64,000 bases of DNA from Roseibacillus sp. (GCA_022448985.1 JAKVCR010000040.1:1-64000), one strand, 5' to 3'. Shown: positions 39,201 through 46,848, numbered from the stretch's first letter. The notes: a model not told the origin generated them from the sequence alone. Translations and numbers: made by a program.

Positions 39201-39366
39201 CTGGTTCGGCCTGTGGGGCGCGGGGGGAGGTCTTGAGGTTGATGTAGTACTGGGCCAGTTCGGGGGCTTTCTCCTGACCCTTTGGAGTAGCCGGCTTCTT
39301 TCGCTTCTGGGCCGCGAGGGGCTCGAGGAAAAGAGCAAGAAGCGGCAGGAGTGTGATGAATTTCAT
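36208..39366 (-). CDS. Large mosaic exported protein: SGNH hydrolase, membrane-bound-dehydrogenase propeller, HEAT, azurin-like cupredoxin
   Basis: ATG 39366 gives 1052 residues with a signal peptide (MKFITLLPLLALFLEPLAA). An SGNH-hydrolase-like N-domain (EPGDQIAFIGSGLLDNARHYGYFE; later VIVAAFGYNES) is followed by a beta-propeller of the PVC 'membrane-bound dehydrogenase' type (MRWDARGRLWVSCSTTYPHLYPG; DTDRDGKADKSTVFADNLEVP). HEAT-like helices come next (AAATRQLRYADCGLSGKDRGELLL) and then a C-terminal cupredoxin with azurin-like copper ligands: ATPHNLLIL His, then CTFPGHWVLMKG with the Cys-x4-His-x3-Met arrangement. Other family members often end in a cytochrome c; no CxxCH is present here. 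It may pass electrons in a periplasmic oxidation, but the substrate is unknown. Confidence 0.8.
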   Translation of the reverse strand: MKFITLLPLLALFLEPLAAQKRKKPATPKGQEKAPELAQYYINLKTSPRAPQAEPVTTSLPLKLEPGDQIAFIGSGLLDNARHYGYFETLLHQRFPRHELSVRNFSWPADEIDLQPRPANFGDLDQHLTYYRTDVIVAAFGYNESFAGKPGLTAFRARFDAFLSQLKSRSYNGKSAPRIIVLSPIANENIKGVPAADRNNESLKLYGQAIKESAGRHKVAFADIFPATANAMAEKGSALTSNGAQLNGAGQQVLANALYRQLFGETAPDVNETIRALVVDKSFQFFHRYRPLNTFYYTGGRNRNYGYLDFLPAMRNFDLMVANRNKAIWKTAQGKKGVVDDSKLPPLEETAQGRGANKWLSPKDELAAFQVDERFEVNCFASEEDFPDLACPIQMRWDARGRLWVSCSTTYPHLYPGRKPSDKIIILEDTDRDGKADKSTVFADNLEVPLSFVLGKGGVYVSEEPHLVFLADTDGDDRADHREIVLTGFGCEDSHHALHDFVWTPDGDLVFRESIFHNSQVETAYGPVRAKNSSWFRFRPGSQRLTAFGGYPNTNPWGVTFDDWGQHVASHPIFASAFHATNAPYPAQHPRANGIPAYSGVCGHEFVDFPSWPGDLQGGFVKVRYKPTNRVEFHRWIEHGDHFREEFQFNIIFSTNLSFIPVDLRYGPRGAMYVCDWYNPVKGHAQYSLRDPRRDRKSGRIWRIVPKGAKLQDPPKIAGASISALLDLLKRREYRYRYWAKRELRDRDPLEVGSALNAWVAKLDSKDQRFRHHQLEALWTYRGIEAANPGLLKELLSCEIHHARAAATRQLRYADCGLSGKDRGELLLQSANDESALVRLEAVTASTYLATPAAFQALLATLSHSRETHLNYAIRTAFGAESILPFWRENTPPVVEKFMKTFDRSSKTKAGTSPRNAREAAFDSQKNLIKVKIGCIPERLLFTRDRFEVKAGQPVKLIFTNPDATPHNLLILKHNTSIETIGTAANEMAKSPEGVKKHFIPDDKRILHATKLLEPHSSETLRFLAPEKPGIYPYLCTFPGHWVLMKGEMIVK

Positions 39367-39473
39367 GGCAGGTATGAACGCTGGTGAAGGCTGCCAAAGC
39401 CCTGTATCCGCTGGCGAGGCGAATTTGCGGGGATTGCCTTTTCTCGATGCCTTGGAAGGCATAAACGGGTGGG

Positions 39474-42026
39474 GTGCAAATCATCTTACGTTTGTTTTCG
39501 CTGCTCTTCGCCATGATTCTTCTTCCGGTCTCGACTGCCGGCGCGACAGAGTGGGTGGACCTCTTTGACGGGAAAAGTACCAAGGGGTGGACCCCGCGTA
39601 GCAAGGTCTTGCGCTTTGAAGCCAAGAATGGGGTCCTGGAGCTGCACTCCAGGACCAATTGCTGGGTGACTACCGATATGGTGATGCGGGATTTCGAGGC
39701 GGAGCTGGAGGTGCTTCTGCCGGAGGATGCCCGGGAGGTGAATTTCAACTCCGGATTTGCCTACCGCTGTACGGGCAATCGTGGAAAGCCCAAGGGTTAT
39801 CAGTGTGAGATAGACCTTCAAAAACCGGCCGGGGTCTATGGCATCGGTCTGGGAGGATGGCTCTATCCGGGCAGGGAGCAGAACGAGGCTTATCGGGAAA
39901 AGGTCAAAGGATTGCTGAAGGAAAAGGACTGGAATCATTTTCGAGTCGTGGCACAGGGATCATTAGTTCGAACATACCTCAACGGTACGCTGATCGCGGA
40001 ACTGCACGAGAAACGGCAGCTTGCGGGCTACTTCGGGATTCAGCACCACGGCAAGGGAGGGACAGTCCGGTTTCGTAACATCCGGGCGCGGAGGATCTAT
40101 CCCAATATCCTCTGGATCACTGCCGAGGATATGAGCCCCTATCTCGGATGTTATGGCGATGAGTTCGCGACTACTCCGCATCTGGACCGATTTGCGAAGG
40201 AGAGCGTTCGCTATACCCGGGCCTTTGCTGCGGCGCCGGTCTGTTCTCCTTCCCGGGCCTGTCTCATCACGGGAGTGAGCACGGTCAGCCTGGGGGCCCA
40301 CCAGATGCGCTCGGCCTTTCCGATCCCGGACCGGGTGAAGGCTTTTCCCAGCTACCTGCGAAAGGCGGGTTACTTCACGAGTAATAATGTGAAGACGGAT
40401 TACAACAACGGGGCGACGCAGCGCCTGATTACGGAAGCGTGGCACGAGTCCAGTGGCCAGGCGCACTGGCGCAGCGATGAGCGCAAGGATGGTCAGCCCT
40501 TCTTTGCAGTGTTCAACGACATGAGCACCCACCAGTCCCGGACCACGGTGTGGCCGCACGAGGTATTCATAAGGGAAGTGCAGTCCAAGCTTCCCAAGGA
40601 AGAAATCCATGACCCGGCGAAGGTGCCACTGCCTCCATACTACCCGGATACTCCGGTGATCCGCAGGGAGTGGGCGCGGATGTACGATTGTGTGTCCGTG
40701 ATGGACAGGAACACCGGGCGTCTCCTGAGGGAGCTTGAGGAGGACGGTTTGGCCGACAATACCATTGTTTTCTTTTATTCGGATCATGGCACCGGGATGC
40801 CCCGGGGCAAAAGGATGCTGCATGATTCGGGGATGAGGGTGGCTCTCATGGTGCGCTTCCCCAAGCGCTACCAGCATCTTGCGCCTTCCCTGCCCGGGAC
40901 GGTGAATGAGGAACTCGTCAGTTTTGTGGACTTTCCCTCTACGGCCCTGAATCTGGCTGGGCTGGCGAAACCGGGCTACATGCAGGGGCGTAGTTTTCTG
41001 GGACTGAATCGCGATCCGGAGCCCGCTTATGTCTATGGCTGTCGTGACCGGGTCGATGAGGTCTTCGAATGCGCCCGCTCGCTGCGCAGCAGGAATTACC
41101 TCTATATCCGGAACTACCATCCGCATCTGAGCCACAACCAGCCCAGTGTCTTTTCGGACCTGGGTGGGACCCGGCAGGAGATCAGCCGTCTTGCGAAGGA
41201 CGATCCGCAGAGACTGAACAAGGTACAGATGGATTACGCGGGACCAGGCAAACCAGCCGAGGCCTTCTACGATTGTGATTCAGATCCGCACAATCTGGTC
41301 AATCTGCTGGAGGGCACGATGACTGCGGAGCAGCAGGAGGCTCTCCGGAAGCACCGCCGGGCTTATGAGGCCGAACGTACGCGCTTGCGGGATCCCGGAG
41401 CAATCCCGGAAAGCGAGATGTGGAAATGGGTCAGGAACGAGGGGAAACCCCTGCACGATATTCTTCTTGGGAAGAGCGATCACCAACCGAACCTGGAGGT
41501 GGCATGGAAAGCGGCAGACCTGGTTGGGCGGTCGAATTCTGCGGCCGCGCTCAAGCTGCTGCAGTCAGCCGATCCAAGTGAACGTTACTGGGCCATCCTG
41601 GCCCTGCGGGTCGGAGGCTACGAGGACAGGGGCCGCGTGGTGGACCATCTCGACGATATTTCTGCAGCGGTCAGGATCGAGGCGGCAGACTGGCTTGCTC
41701 AGGAGGGCAAGCACCGGGAGGTTGCCCTCGCTTGCCTGGCAAGAGAGCTCGTTCATGAGGATTGGTGGGTGGCCCTGCGGGCCTGTCGAGCGATCGAGTT
41801 GCTGGGCAAGGATGCCCGGGCGGCCCTGCCCTCCATGAAGAACCTCTACACGCGGAACCGGAACAAGAAAGGTGACGGCCCCTTCTATCTGGCATTTTCC
41901 GCGGGAGCCTTTCTGGACGGATTGGGGGAGGCCACCCAGCCGTGGGATTTTTCACCAGGTGCAGGGGCCTTCACGCCGGAACCAAAGAAAAAACAGGATC
42001 GCGACCGGGCACGGATAGGAAAGTGA
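39474..42026 (+). CDS. Exported DUF1080-type domain fused to a sulfatase with HEAT repeats
   Basis: The 850-residue protein begins at GTG 39474 with a signal peptide (MQIILRLFSLLFAMILLPVSTAGA). It has an N-terminal DUF1080/concanavalin-like domain (EWVDLFDGKSTKGWTP; FNSGFAYRC), about residues 25-205. The sulfatase domain (NILWITAEDMSPYLGCYG; VCSPSRACLITG with Cys257 as the formylglycine site; FYSDHGTGMPRGKRMLHDSG) resembles the heparan N-sulfatase-type branch. It ends in HEAT-like repeats (ERYWAILALRVGGYED; EAADWLAQEGKHREVALACL). The combination would target the enzyme to a glycan. It is divergent from the mosaic gene, sharing a 107-bp intergenic region. Confidence 0.85.
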   Translation: MQIILRLFSLLFAMILLPVSTAGATEWVDLFDGKSTKGWTPRSKVLRFEAKNGVLELHSRTNCWVTTDMVMRDFEAELEVLLPEDAREVNFNSGFAYRCTGNRGKPKGYQCEIDLQKPAGVYGIGLGGWLYPGREQNEAYREKVKGLLKEKDWNHFRVVAQGSLVRTYLNGTLIAELHEKRQLAGYFGIQHHGKGGTVRFRNIRARRIYPNILWITAEDMSPYLGCYGDEFATTPHLDRFAKESVRYTRAFAAAPVCSPSRACLITGVSTVSLGAHQMRSAFPIPDRVKAFPSYLRKAGYFTSNNVKTDYNNGATQRLITEAWHESSGQAHWRSDERKDGQPFFAVFNDMSTHQSRTTVWPHEVFIREVQSKLPKEEIHDPAKVPLPPYYPDTPVIRREWARMYDCVSVMDRNTGRLLRELEEDGLADNTIVFFYSDHGTGMPRGKRMLHDSGMRVALMVRFPKRYQHLAPSLPGTVNEELVSFVDFPSTALNLAGLAKPGYMQGRSFLGLNRDPEPAYVYGCRDRVDEVFECARSLRSRNYLYIRNYHPHLSHNQPSVFSDLGGTRQEISRLAKDDPQRLNKVQMDYAGPGKPAEAFYDCDSDPHNLVNLLEGTMTAEQQEALRKHRRAYEAERTRLRDPGAIPESEMWKWVRNEGKPLHDILLGKSDHQPNLEVAWKAADLVGRSNSAAALKLLQSADPSERYWAILALRVGGYEDRGRVVDHLDDISAAVRIEAADWLAQEGKHREVALACLARELVHEDWWVALRACRAIELLGKDARAALPSMKNLYTRNRNKKGDGPFYLAFSAGAFLDGLGEATQPWDFSPGAGAFTPEPKKKQDRDRARIGK

Positions 42027-42056
42027 CTCCGGCTGTGCGACAAATCCAGCGAGGGC

Positions 42057-42896
42057 CTATTTCTCGGGGTAGGAAGGCTCGGCCCGGAAGGCCGCCAGTG
42101 GTTTTCCGGCGGACCACCCCATTGAGGCCACCAGCGTACCTGGGAGGGTAGTTCTGTCCTTCGGGCTGAACTCGGAGCGGGTTCCAGTAATGAGGTAGCT
42201 ACCGTCCGGTTGGCGGATGGCCTTCTGGGCGGGTTCGGAGGTGATCTGACCGTCTTCGCTGAAGAAGTAAACCTCGCCGGGATTCCCCGAGGAACCTTTT
42301 GCAGGTCGCACCCGGATCACCACGGGAGTTTCGTTCGCTTGTGACTCGAGGGAGACTTTCCAAAGATCAGTTTTGCGGGCGAGAGCGTCGCGTTCCCTCG
42401 CGATGGCAGCGGCCCATCTGGGATGAGGCATGGTCTCCCTGGCCCGGTTGACCCGGAGTGTGAGGCTACGGGTAGCGAAACCCGGGTGGCATTCCTTGTG
42501 ACAGGCCATCCAGGCCAGTTCCCCGGTGAGTGTGAGGGAATTACCCAGGAGCTTCTTCGGTGGGGTGATGACCACGGGAAGGAAAAGTTCACGGCGGAAC
42601 CCATGAGCCGGGTGGCCTGCCATGTCGACGACCTCCGGGGTAGGCCAGGCGATTTCGCCTGCATGGAATCCCTCCGGTAGGCGCCATTTGACGGAGGTGG
42701 GCAGACCTACGATGCCCGGGTACTTCCAGTAGGTGTGGTAGTGCTTGTCCGGAAGGATATGGAGGGCGACTGTAAAGGGGACCCCGGGTTGGACGGACTC
42801 CACTTCGGAGACAAACTGGATATCCGCGCCCGCCGCCTGGACCGGCAGGGGCAGGGAGAGCAGCAGGGCTGCGAAGAGAGGAATCAGGGTCTTCAT
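42057..42896 (-). CDS. Stand-alone DsbD alpha (DsbC_N)-type periplasmic domain
   Basis: From ATG 42896 the protein has 279 residues with a signal peptide (MKTLIPLFAALLLSLPLPVQA). It contains VQPGVPFTVALHILPDKHYHTYWKYPG and WMACHKECHPGF, with the Cys-x3-Cys pair that is typical of the immunoglobulin-like N-terminal domain of DsbD/ScsB. The membrane and thioredoxin domains of DsbD are missing, so this is either a periplasmic disulfide relay domain used with a partner elsewhere or a repurposed domain. The start codon lies 18 bp after the stop of sulfatase 2 on the same strand. Confidence 0.72.
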   Translation of the reverse strand: MKTLIPLFAALLLSLPLPVQAAGADIQFVSEVESVQPGVPFTVALHILPDKHYHTYWKYPGIVGLPTSVKWRLPEGFHAGEIAWPTPEVVDMAGHPAHGFRRELFLPVVITPPKKLLGNSLTLTGELAWMACHKECHPGFATRSLTLRVNRARETMPHPRWAAAIARERDALARKTDLWKVSLESQANETPVVIRVRPAKGSSGNPGEVYFFSEDGQITSEPAQKAIRQPDGSYLITGTRSEFSPKDRTTLPGTLVASMGWSAGKPLAAFRAEPSYPEK

Positions 42897-42913
42897 GGCT
42901 GAGAGACTGGCCG

Positions 42914-44305
42914 CTATTGCTCCCACTTGAATTTCCAGAGGGGAGATGGGGTGTGGGCTGCCTTGAAGATTTTCCGGACGCGGGTAATGAGTTCAGGATT
43001 CTGGGTCGCAAGGTTGTTGGTCTCAGCACGGTCGCTTTCCAGGTCGTAGATTTCGACGGGGGCATCCTGCCCCTTCCGGTTGACCTGGTTCTGAACGGCC
43101 TTCCACTTGCCGATCCGGGCGGCTCGCTTGCCCCCGCCTTCGAAGAACTCCCAGTAGAGATATTCGTGCTGTTTCTGTTTCTTACCCAGGAGAGTGGGAA
43201 GGAAACTGATGCCATCAAGATTTTGCGGTGTTTCCGTGCCTGCCAGTTCGCAGAAGGTAGGAAAGAGGTCCCAATGGGCTGAAATATGATCACTGGTCGA
43301 TCCTGCCTTTACCATCCCCGGCCAGCGGACGAGAAGGGGACAGCGGATGCCTCCCTCGTAGAGGTCGCGTTTGTGTCCCCGCAGGCCTCCGCTGGAATTG
43401 AAGTAGTTGGGCATGTGGCCGCCCTCCTTGTGGGGACCATTGTCTGAGCTGAGAAGGACGATAGTGTTCTTTTCAATCCCGTGCTTTTCAAGGGATTCAA
43501 GGACGCGGCCAATCCCAACGTCAAGCGCAGTCATCATCCCCGCAAACTGAGCAGCCGGATTCTTGGCGAAGGGCTTGTTGTTGCCATAGCGCCCCACCTT
43601 GTTCTCGAATTCAGGGAATTTCTTGCGGAAGGGAGCGGCGTATTTCTCCGGAACATGCATGGCGGCGTGCGGGATGGTGACCGGGAGAAAGCAGAAAAAC
43701 GGACCCTTGTGCTGGGCATCGATCCATTCCACGGCCCGGTCCATGATGAGATCATGCGCGTAGGTTTTTCCATCGAGCTTTATTTTCCGGAGGTCGTCAA
43801 AAAGCCAGGTGGGGTAATAGGTGTGAGCATTGCGCTGGCAGTTGTAGCCGAAGAAGCGGTCGAAGCCCTGGTGGATGGGATCGCCTTCCGAACCAGGATT
43901 GCCCAGGCCCCACTTTCCGAAGGCACTCGTGGCATAACCGGCCTTTTTCAGTGCCTCCGCGATGGTGAAGGTTGAGGCGGGAATAGGGAACTGTCCTACC
44001 GGTCGAATCTCTCTGTTCCCGCGACTGGCGGTGTGTCCGGTGTGGAGACCGGACATGATCACGCTCCGCGTGGGAGCGCAGACCGTCGACCCGGCGTAGT
44101 GGTTGGTGAACTTCATCCCCTCCCTGGCGAGGCGATCGATATTGGGGGTCTGGAACTTTTCCTGTCCGTAGCAGGAGAGGTCTCCGTAGCCGGCATCATC
44201 AAGGAGGATGTAGATGATGTTGGGCTGCTGGTTCGCTGCCGAGGGAGTTACCAGGAAGGTGGATGCCAGGGCGGCAAGGAAAAGGACAGGGAGGCGGGTG
44301 TGCAT
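42914..44305 (-). CDS. Exported sulfatase 2 (formylglycine-dependent)
   Basis: The 463-residue protein has a signal peptide (MHTRLPVLFLAALASTFLVTPSA), DDAGYGDLSCYG, and VCAPTRSVIMSG with the formylglycine Cys76. The second metal site is VLLSSDNGPHKEGGH. It belongs to the arylsulfatase A-like group. It sits in a run of minus-strand genes between the sulfite-oxidase-like gene (123 bp upstream) and the DsbD-like gene (18 bp downstream), so the DsbD-like and sulfatase genes are probably cotranscribed. Confidence 0.93.
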   Translation of the reverse strand: MHTRLPVLFLAALASTFLVTPSAANQQPNIIYILLDDAGYGDLSCYGQEKFQTPNIDRLAREGMKFTNHYAGSTVCAPTRSVIMSGLHTGHTASRGNREIRPVGQFPIPASTFTIAEALKKAGYATSAFGKWGLGNPGSEGDPIHQGFDRFFGYNCQRNAHTYYPTWLFDDLRKIKLDGKTYAHDLIMDRAVEWIDAQHKGPFFCFLPVTIPHAAMHVPEKYAAPFRKKFPEFENKVGRYGNNKPFAKNPAAQFAGMMTALDVGIGRVLESLEKHGIEKNTIVLLSSDNGPHKEGGHMPNYFNSSGGLRGHKRDLYEGGIRCPLLVRWPGMVKAGSTSDHISAHWDLFPTFCELAGTETPQNLDGISFLPTLLGKKQKQHEYLYWEFFEGGGKRAARIGKWKAVQNQVNRKGQDAPVEIYDLESDRAETNNLATQNPELITRVRKIFKAAHTPSPLWKFKWEQ

Positions 44306-44428
44306 GGAGAGAGGGTTACGGTCGGGCCGGGATCATTCATTCACCATCCTCAAATGCAAGAAATCAAGGGGGATAAGATAGCTCGGACTTCTTTCGGCAG
44401 AAAACCGGAATACGGAGGCCGGACCGCC

Positions 44429-45697
44429 TCAGCCCTCGACGGTTATAAGTGATTTCTCAATCGTGTTGCGTCCGGATTTGCGGAACGGACGTGGCATTGG
44501 CTGGGCATTGCCCCTGTTGTCAATGGTGCGACAGGAGATGGTGTATTTTCCAGGAGCCATGCCCTTCAGCAGCGTTGCCCAATGGGCGATGGTGTAGCGC
44601 ATTGGCCAGTGTGTCGGTTTGCCTTCCGCAGTAAAAAAACGCACATCCGCGGGCAATTTACCTTCGGGCAGACCGCCACCCCACTTGTCCGGTGGTGGCA
44701 GGATTGTGGCATCCTGCCACGGGGCTTTGGTATAGTAAGGGTCATCCTTGGGCCAGTCCTCGTCCGGCCGGGGGTTGATCCAGACCTGCACTTTTCCCAG
44801 TCCGCCCACGCCGACTTGCGCCAGGCCGGTCAGCGGAATCGGCGAGCCGGCCTTCACTCGGGTCGGGTTGTAGATGAATCGACACATGGTTTTCATCCAG
44901 CTGTCGATATCATTGTTACCACTGGCGTAGGTGTCATTGGCAGCAGGCGCGTTTGTCAGAACGACGGACTTCAGCCACTTGACTGATTTAAACCCGTAGG
45001 CGTCGGGCACGATCATTCTTACCGGTCCGCCGCGTTCACCGCTCAGCCATTCGCCGTTAAGCTTGTAGCACAGGATCACCGGGTGGTCGCCGGGGGGATC
45101 CTCCAGCACCCTGCCAATGGGAAGGGAACTACGGAAAATCTGCTTCGGATCCTCATTGTGGTGACCGTAATAGAAGACCCGGCGAATATTGGCGGAGGGC
45201 TTGGCTGCCCAGATCACGTCGCGCAGGGGCACCCCTTCCCACAGCCCCATTCCAAGGGGTGTCGCGAGATTGTTGCAGGTCATCACCTTGAGGAACCGTG
45301 TTGGGCATTCGCCGGCAAGTTTCAGGAGACTCTTGAAATCAAGTGCGGTACCTTTCTCTCTGGAGAGCGGGTTGTCCACCCGGGCCTTGGTTTCGCTGTC
45401 GGGGATCACATCGAGTTTCCAGCTGTTCCTCTCCATCCCGATTGCCAGCCGTTTTTCCGGGGGCAGTTTATATGGCGGAGGGTTTCCTCGCTCAACGGTC
45501 TCGAATTCCCCGGGATGAGTCAGGTACTCAAGGTCGGCAATGGTTTCTGCAAGGATGTCCCGGTCTGTGTCCCGGGCCTCCAGGAGGGAGGGGTAACCCA
45601 TGGCGGCAAATCCAACTGTCCCGAGGCGCATGAAATAACGCCGGGTTACTTCCAGGTGCTGCTGGCAAATGTCGCGGGAGAGTGGCGGGTTCTGCAT
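44429..45697 (-). CDS. Sulfite-oxidase-like molybdopterin oxidoreductase
   Basis: From ATG 45697 the protein has 422 residues. The N-terminal region includes TRRYFMRLGTVGFAAM, a twin-arginine-like signal. The molybdenum domain has LKVMTCNNLATPLGMGLWEGVPLRDVIW, with Cys141 as the probable Mo ligand, then GERGGPVRMIVPDAYGFKSVKW and a C-terminal immunoglobulin-like dimerisation domain (PIPLTGLAQVGVGGLGKVQVWI). The family oxidises sulfite or reduces S/N-oxides in the periplasm. It lies next to sulfatase and SelW genes; sulfatases release sulfate, not sulfite, so the link to them is not direct. The track's 22-residue extension lacks a signal. Confidence 0.87.
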   Translation of the reverse strand: MQNPPLSRDICQQHLEVTRRYFMRLGTVGFAAMGYPSLLEARDTDRDILAETIADLEYLTHPGEFETVERGNPPPYKLPPEKRLAIGMERNSWKLDVIPDSETKARVDNPLSREKGTALDFKSLLKLAGECPTRFLKVMTCNNLATPLGMGLWEGVPLRDVIWAAKPSANIRRVFYYGHHNEDPKQIFRSSLPIGRVLEDPPGDHPVILCYKLNGEWLSGERGGPVRMIVPDAYGFKSVKWLKSVVLTNAPAANDTYASGNNDIDSWMKTMCRFIYNPTRVKAGSPIPLTGLAQVGVGGLGKVQVWINPRPDEDWPKDDPYYTKAPWQDATILPPPDKWGGGLPEGKLPADVRFFTAEGKPTHWPMRYTIAHWATLLKGMAPGKYTISCRTIDNRGNAQPMPRPFRKSGRNTIEKSLITVEG

Positions 45698-45861
45698 TGG
45701 AATGATCTCCTGAATGTTTTTCAGCTGCGTGTGCGCAGAGGGTGACGATCGTGCTCGGGCCAAGTTTGCTCATTCATCGTCCCTGCGTGCAATAAATGAA
45801 GAGAGGAGCAGAACAGGAACACCAGGATTGCTCCATTCCTCCTGCTGGTTCAAACTTGGGC

Positions 45862-46074
45862 ATGGTGATCGAAATCGAATACTGCGCTCAGTGAAACTAT
45901 CTTCCGGAAGCCGAGCGTGTCTCGGCCGAGATCAGGGAAAAGACCGGGGAAGAGGTGTCTCTCGTGGCGGGTGGTGGTGGTATCTTCGAGGTGCGGCGGG
46001 ATGGGGAGCTGCTCTACACCAAGGCCCGGACCGGCGGATTTCCCAAACGAGGGGAAGCAGCATCGTTGTTCTGA
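45862..46074 (+). CDS. Selenoprotein of the SelW/Rdx family with an in-frame UGA (Sec11)
   Basis: Reading TGA at 45892 as selenocysteine gives a 70-residue protein: MVIEIEYCAQU, then NYLPEAERVSAEIREK, the VSLVAGGGGIFEVRRDG strand and TKARTGGFPKRGEAASLF. This is the full thioredoxin-like SelW/SelT/SelH domain, in which the CxxC redox pair is C-A-Q-U (Cys8, Sec11) and GGxFEV and GGFP are conserved. The stop at 46072 is in frame 60 codons on, so the reading is open on both sides of the UGA. A 6-bp stem-loop follows the UGA. Its function is thiol-based redox, target unknown. An alternative in-frame ATG lies at 45796. It ends 3 bp from a convergent gene and is divergent from the sulfite-oxidase-like gene. 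Confidence 0.85.
45910..45926 (+). promoter_or_regulatory. SECIS-like stem-loop just downstream of the Sec codon
   Basis: GCCGAG pairs perfectly with CTCGGC around a CGTGT loop. The stem starts 15 nt after the UGA, and the loop has a G at its second position, 22 nt from the UGA. This spacing, stem and loop composition match the rules known for bacterial SECIS elements that bind SelB, located inside the coding sequence. Confidence 0.7.
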
Positions 46075-46077
46075 GGC

Positions 46078-46848
46078 CTACCTGGGAACAGGGGACTTAG
46101 GGCGGCTGGGGTGGTCCTGGTTGCGGACACGGAGGTCGTTCAGAGCATTGCGCAGCTTGTTGAATGTCGTGTGAAATTCTTCGTCGCTCATTTTTTCCGA
46201 GTTCACCACCCACTCGGCAAGGCGGTCATCGAATTCCCCCGCTTCCCCACTCAGTGATTCGTTCTGGGCCACAAAGGAGTTCATGCGCCAGAGATTCTGG
46301 ACCTGCATGAGAGCGATGAGACGTTTCTCCCGGGCCCGCTCGGGGAGCCCCTTCTGGGCCTCAGCCTTGTTGCGTGCTATGCGCTGTGCGGTAGTGCGTT
46401 CCCGGAGGAGGCGTTCGCGCTCCTTCGGGTCAGTGGTGTTTCGTAACGTATCGCTGAACTTCTTCCGGGACTCGGCGGAGTCGAACTCGGTCCTGTATAG
46501 TTCGCGCAGTCCCTTCAACTCGTTGCGGGCCTGAACCGAGATTGTAGTCATAAGTCCCTGCCGCTTGGACTTCTCAGGGACGGATCCAAATTCTCCATTC
46601 TCCTGAATCTCCTCCCCGGGCTTGCTCTTCGACTTGCGCGGACCCCCGGTAGCGTTGTCCCCGGAAGAGCTGGAGGGATGGCCGGAGGATTTCGCGATGT
46701 GAGTTGTGTTCTTTTTTCCGGATCCCACATCCTCTTTTTCGTCAGAGAGTACGAACTTCGTGATGCCGATGGCCAGCCCGCCAAGAAGAACGATGCCCAA
46801 GCCGGACAGGATGAAAGGGTTGAGGAGTATCTTTGAGGGCTGGGACAT
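46078..46848 (-). CDS. Single-pass membrane protein with a charged coiled-coil region
   Basis: From ATG 46848 the protein has 256 residues. It begins with an N-terminal membrane helix (LLNPFILSGLGIVLLGGLAIGITKFV), followed by a Ser/Lys/Gly-rich disordered linker and a strongly helical, charged region (LKGLRELYRTEFDSAESRKKFSDTLRN...ERERLLRERTTAQRIARNKAEAQ). No family is recognised. It converges on the SelW-like gene with only 3 bp between the stops. Confidence 0.72.
   Translation of the reverse strand: MSQPSKILLNPFILSGLGIVLLGGLAIGITKFVLSDEKEDVGSGKKNTTHIAKSSGHPSSSSGDNATGGPRKSKSKPGEEIQENGEFGSVPEKSKRQGLMTTISVQARNELKGLRELYRTEFDSAESRKKFSDTLRNTTDPKERERLLRERTTAQRIARNKAEAQKGLPERAREKRLIALMQVQNLWRMNSFVAQNESLSGEAGEFDDRLAEWVVNSEKMSDEEFHTTFNKLRNALNDLRVRNQDHPSRPKSPVPR

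Noticed and set aside
45892-45894. UGA in the SelW frame as a sequencing error or pseudogene mutation
   Set aside because: The UGA falls exactly at the redox position of CxxC/U and a SECIS-like hairpin follows. Error cannot be fully excluded without reads, but recoding is the better explanation.
45714-46100. 128-codon ORF in another frame over the selenoprotein gene
   Set aside because: Cys/Arg-rich with no family features, while the correct frame with UGA recoding matches SelW.
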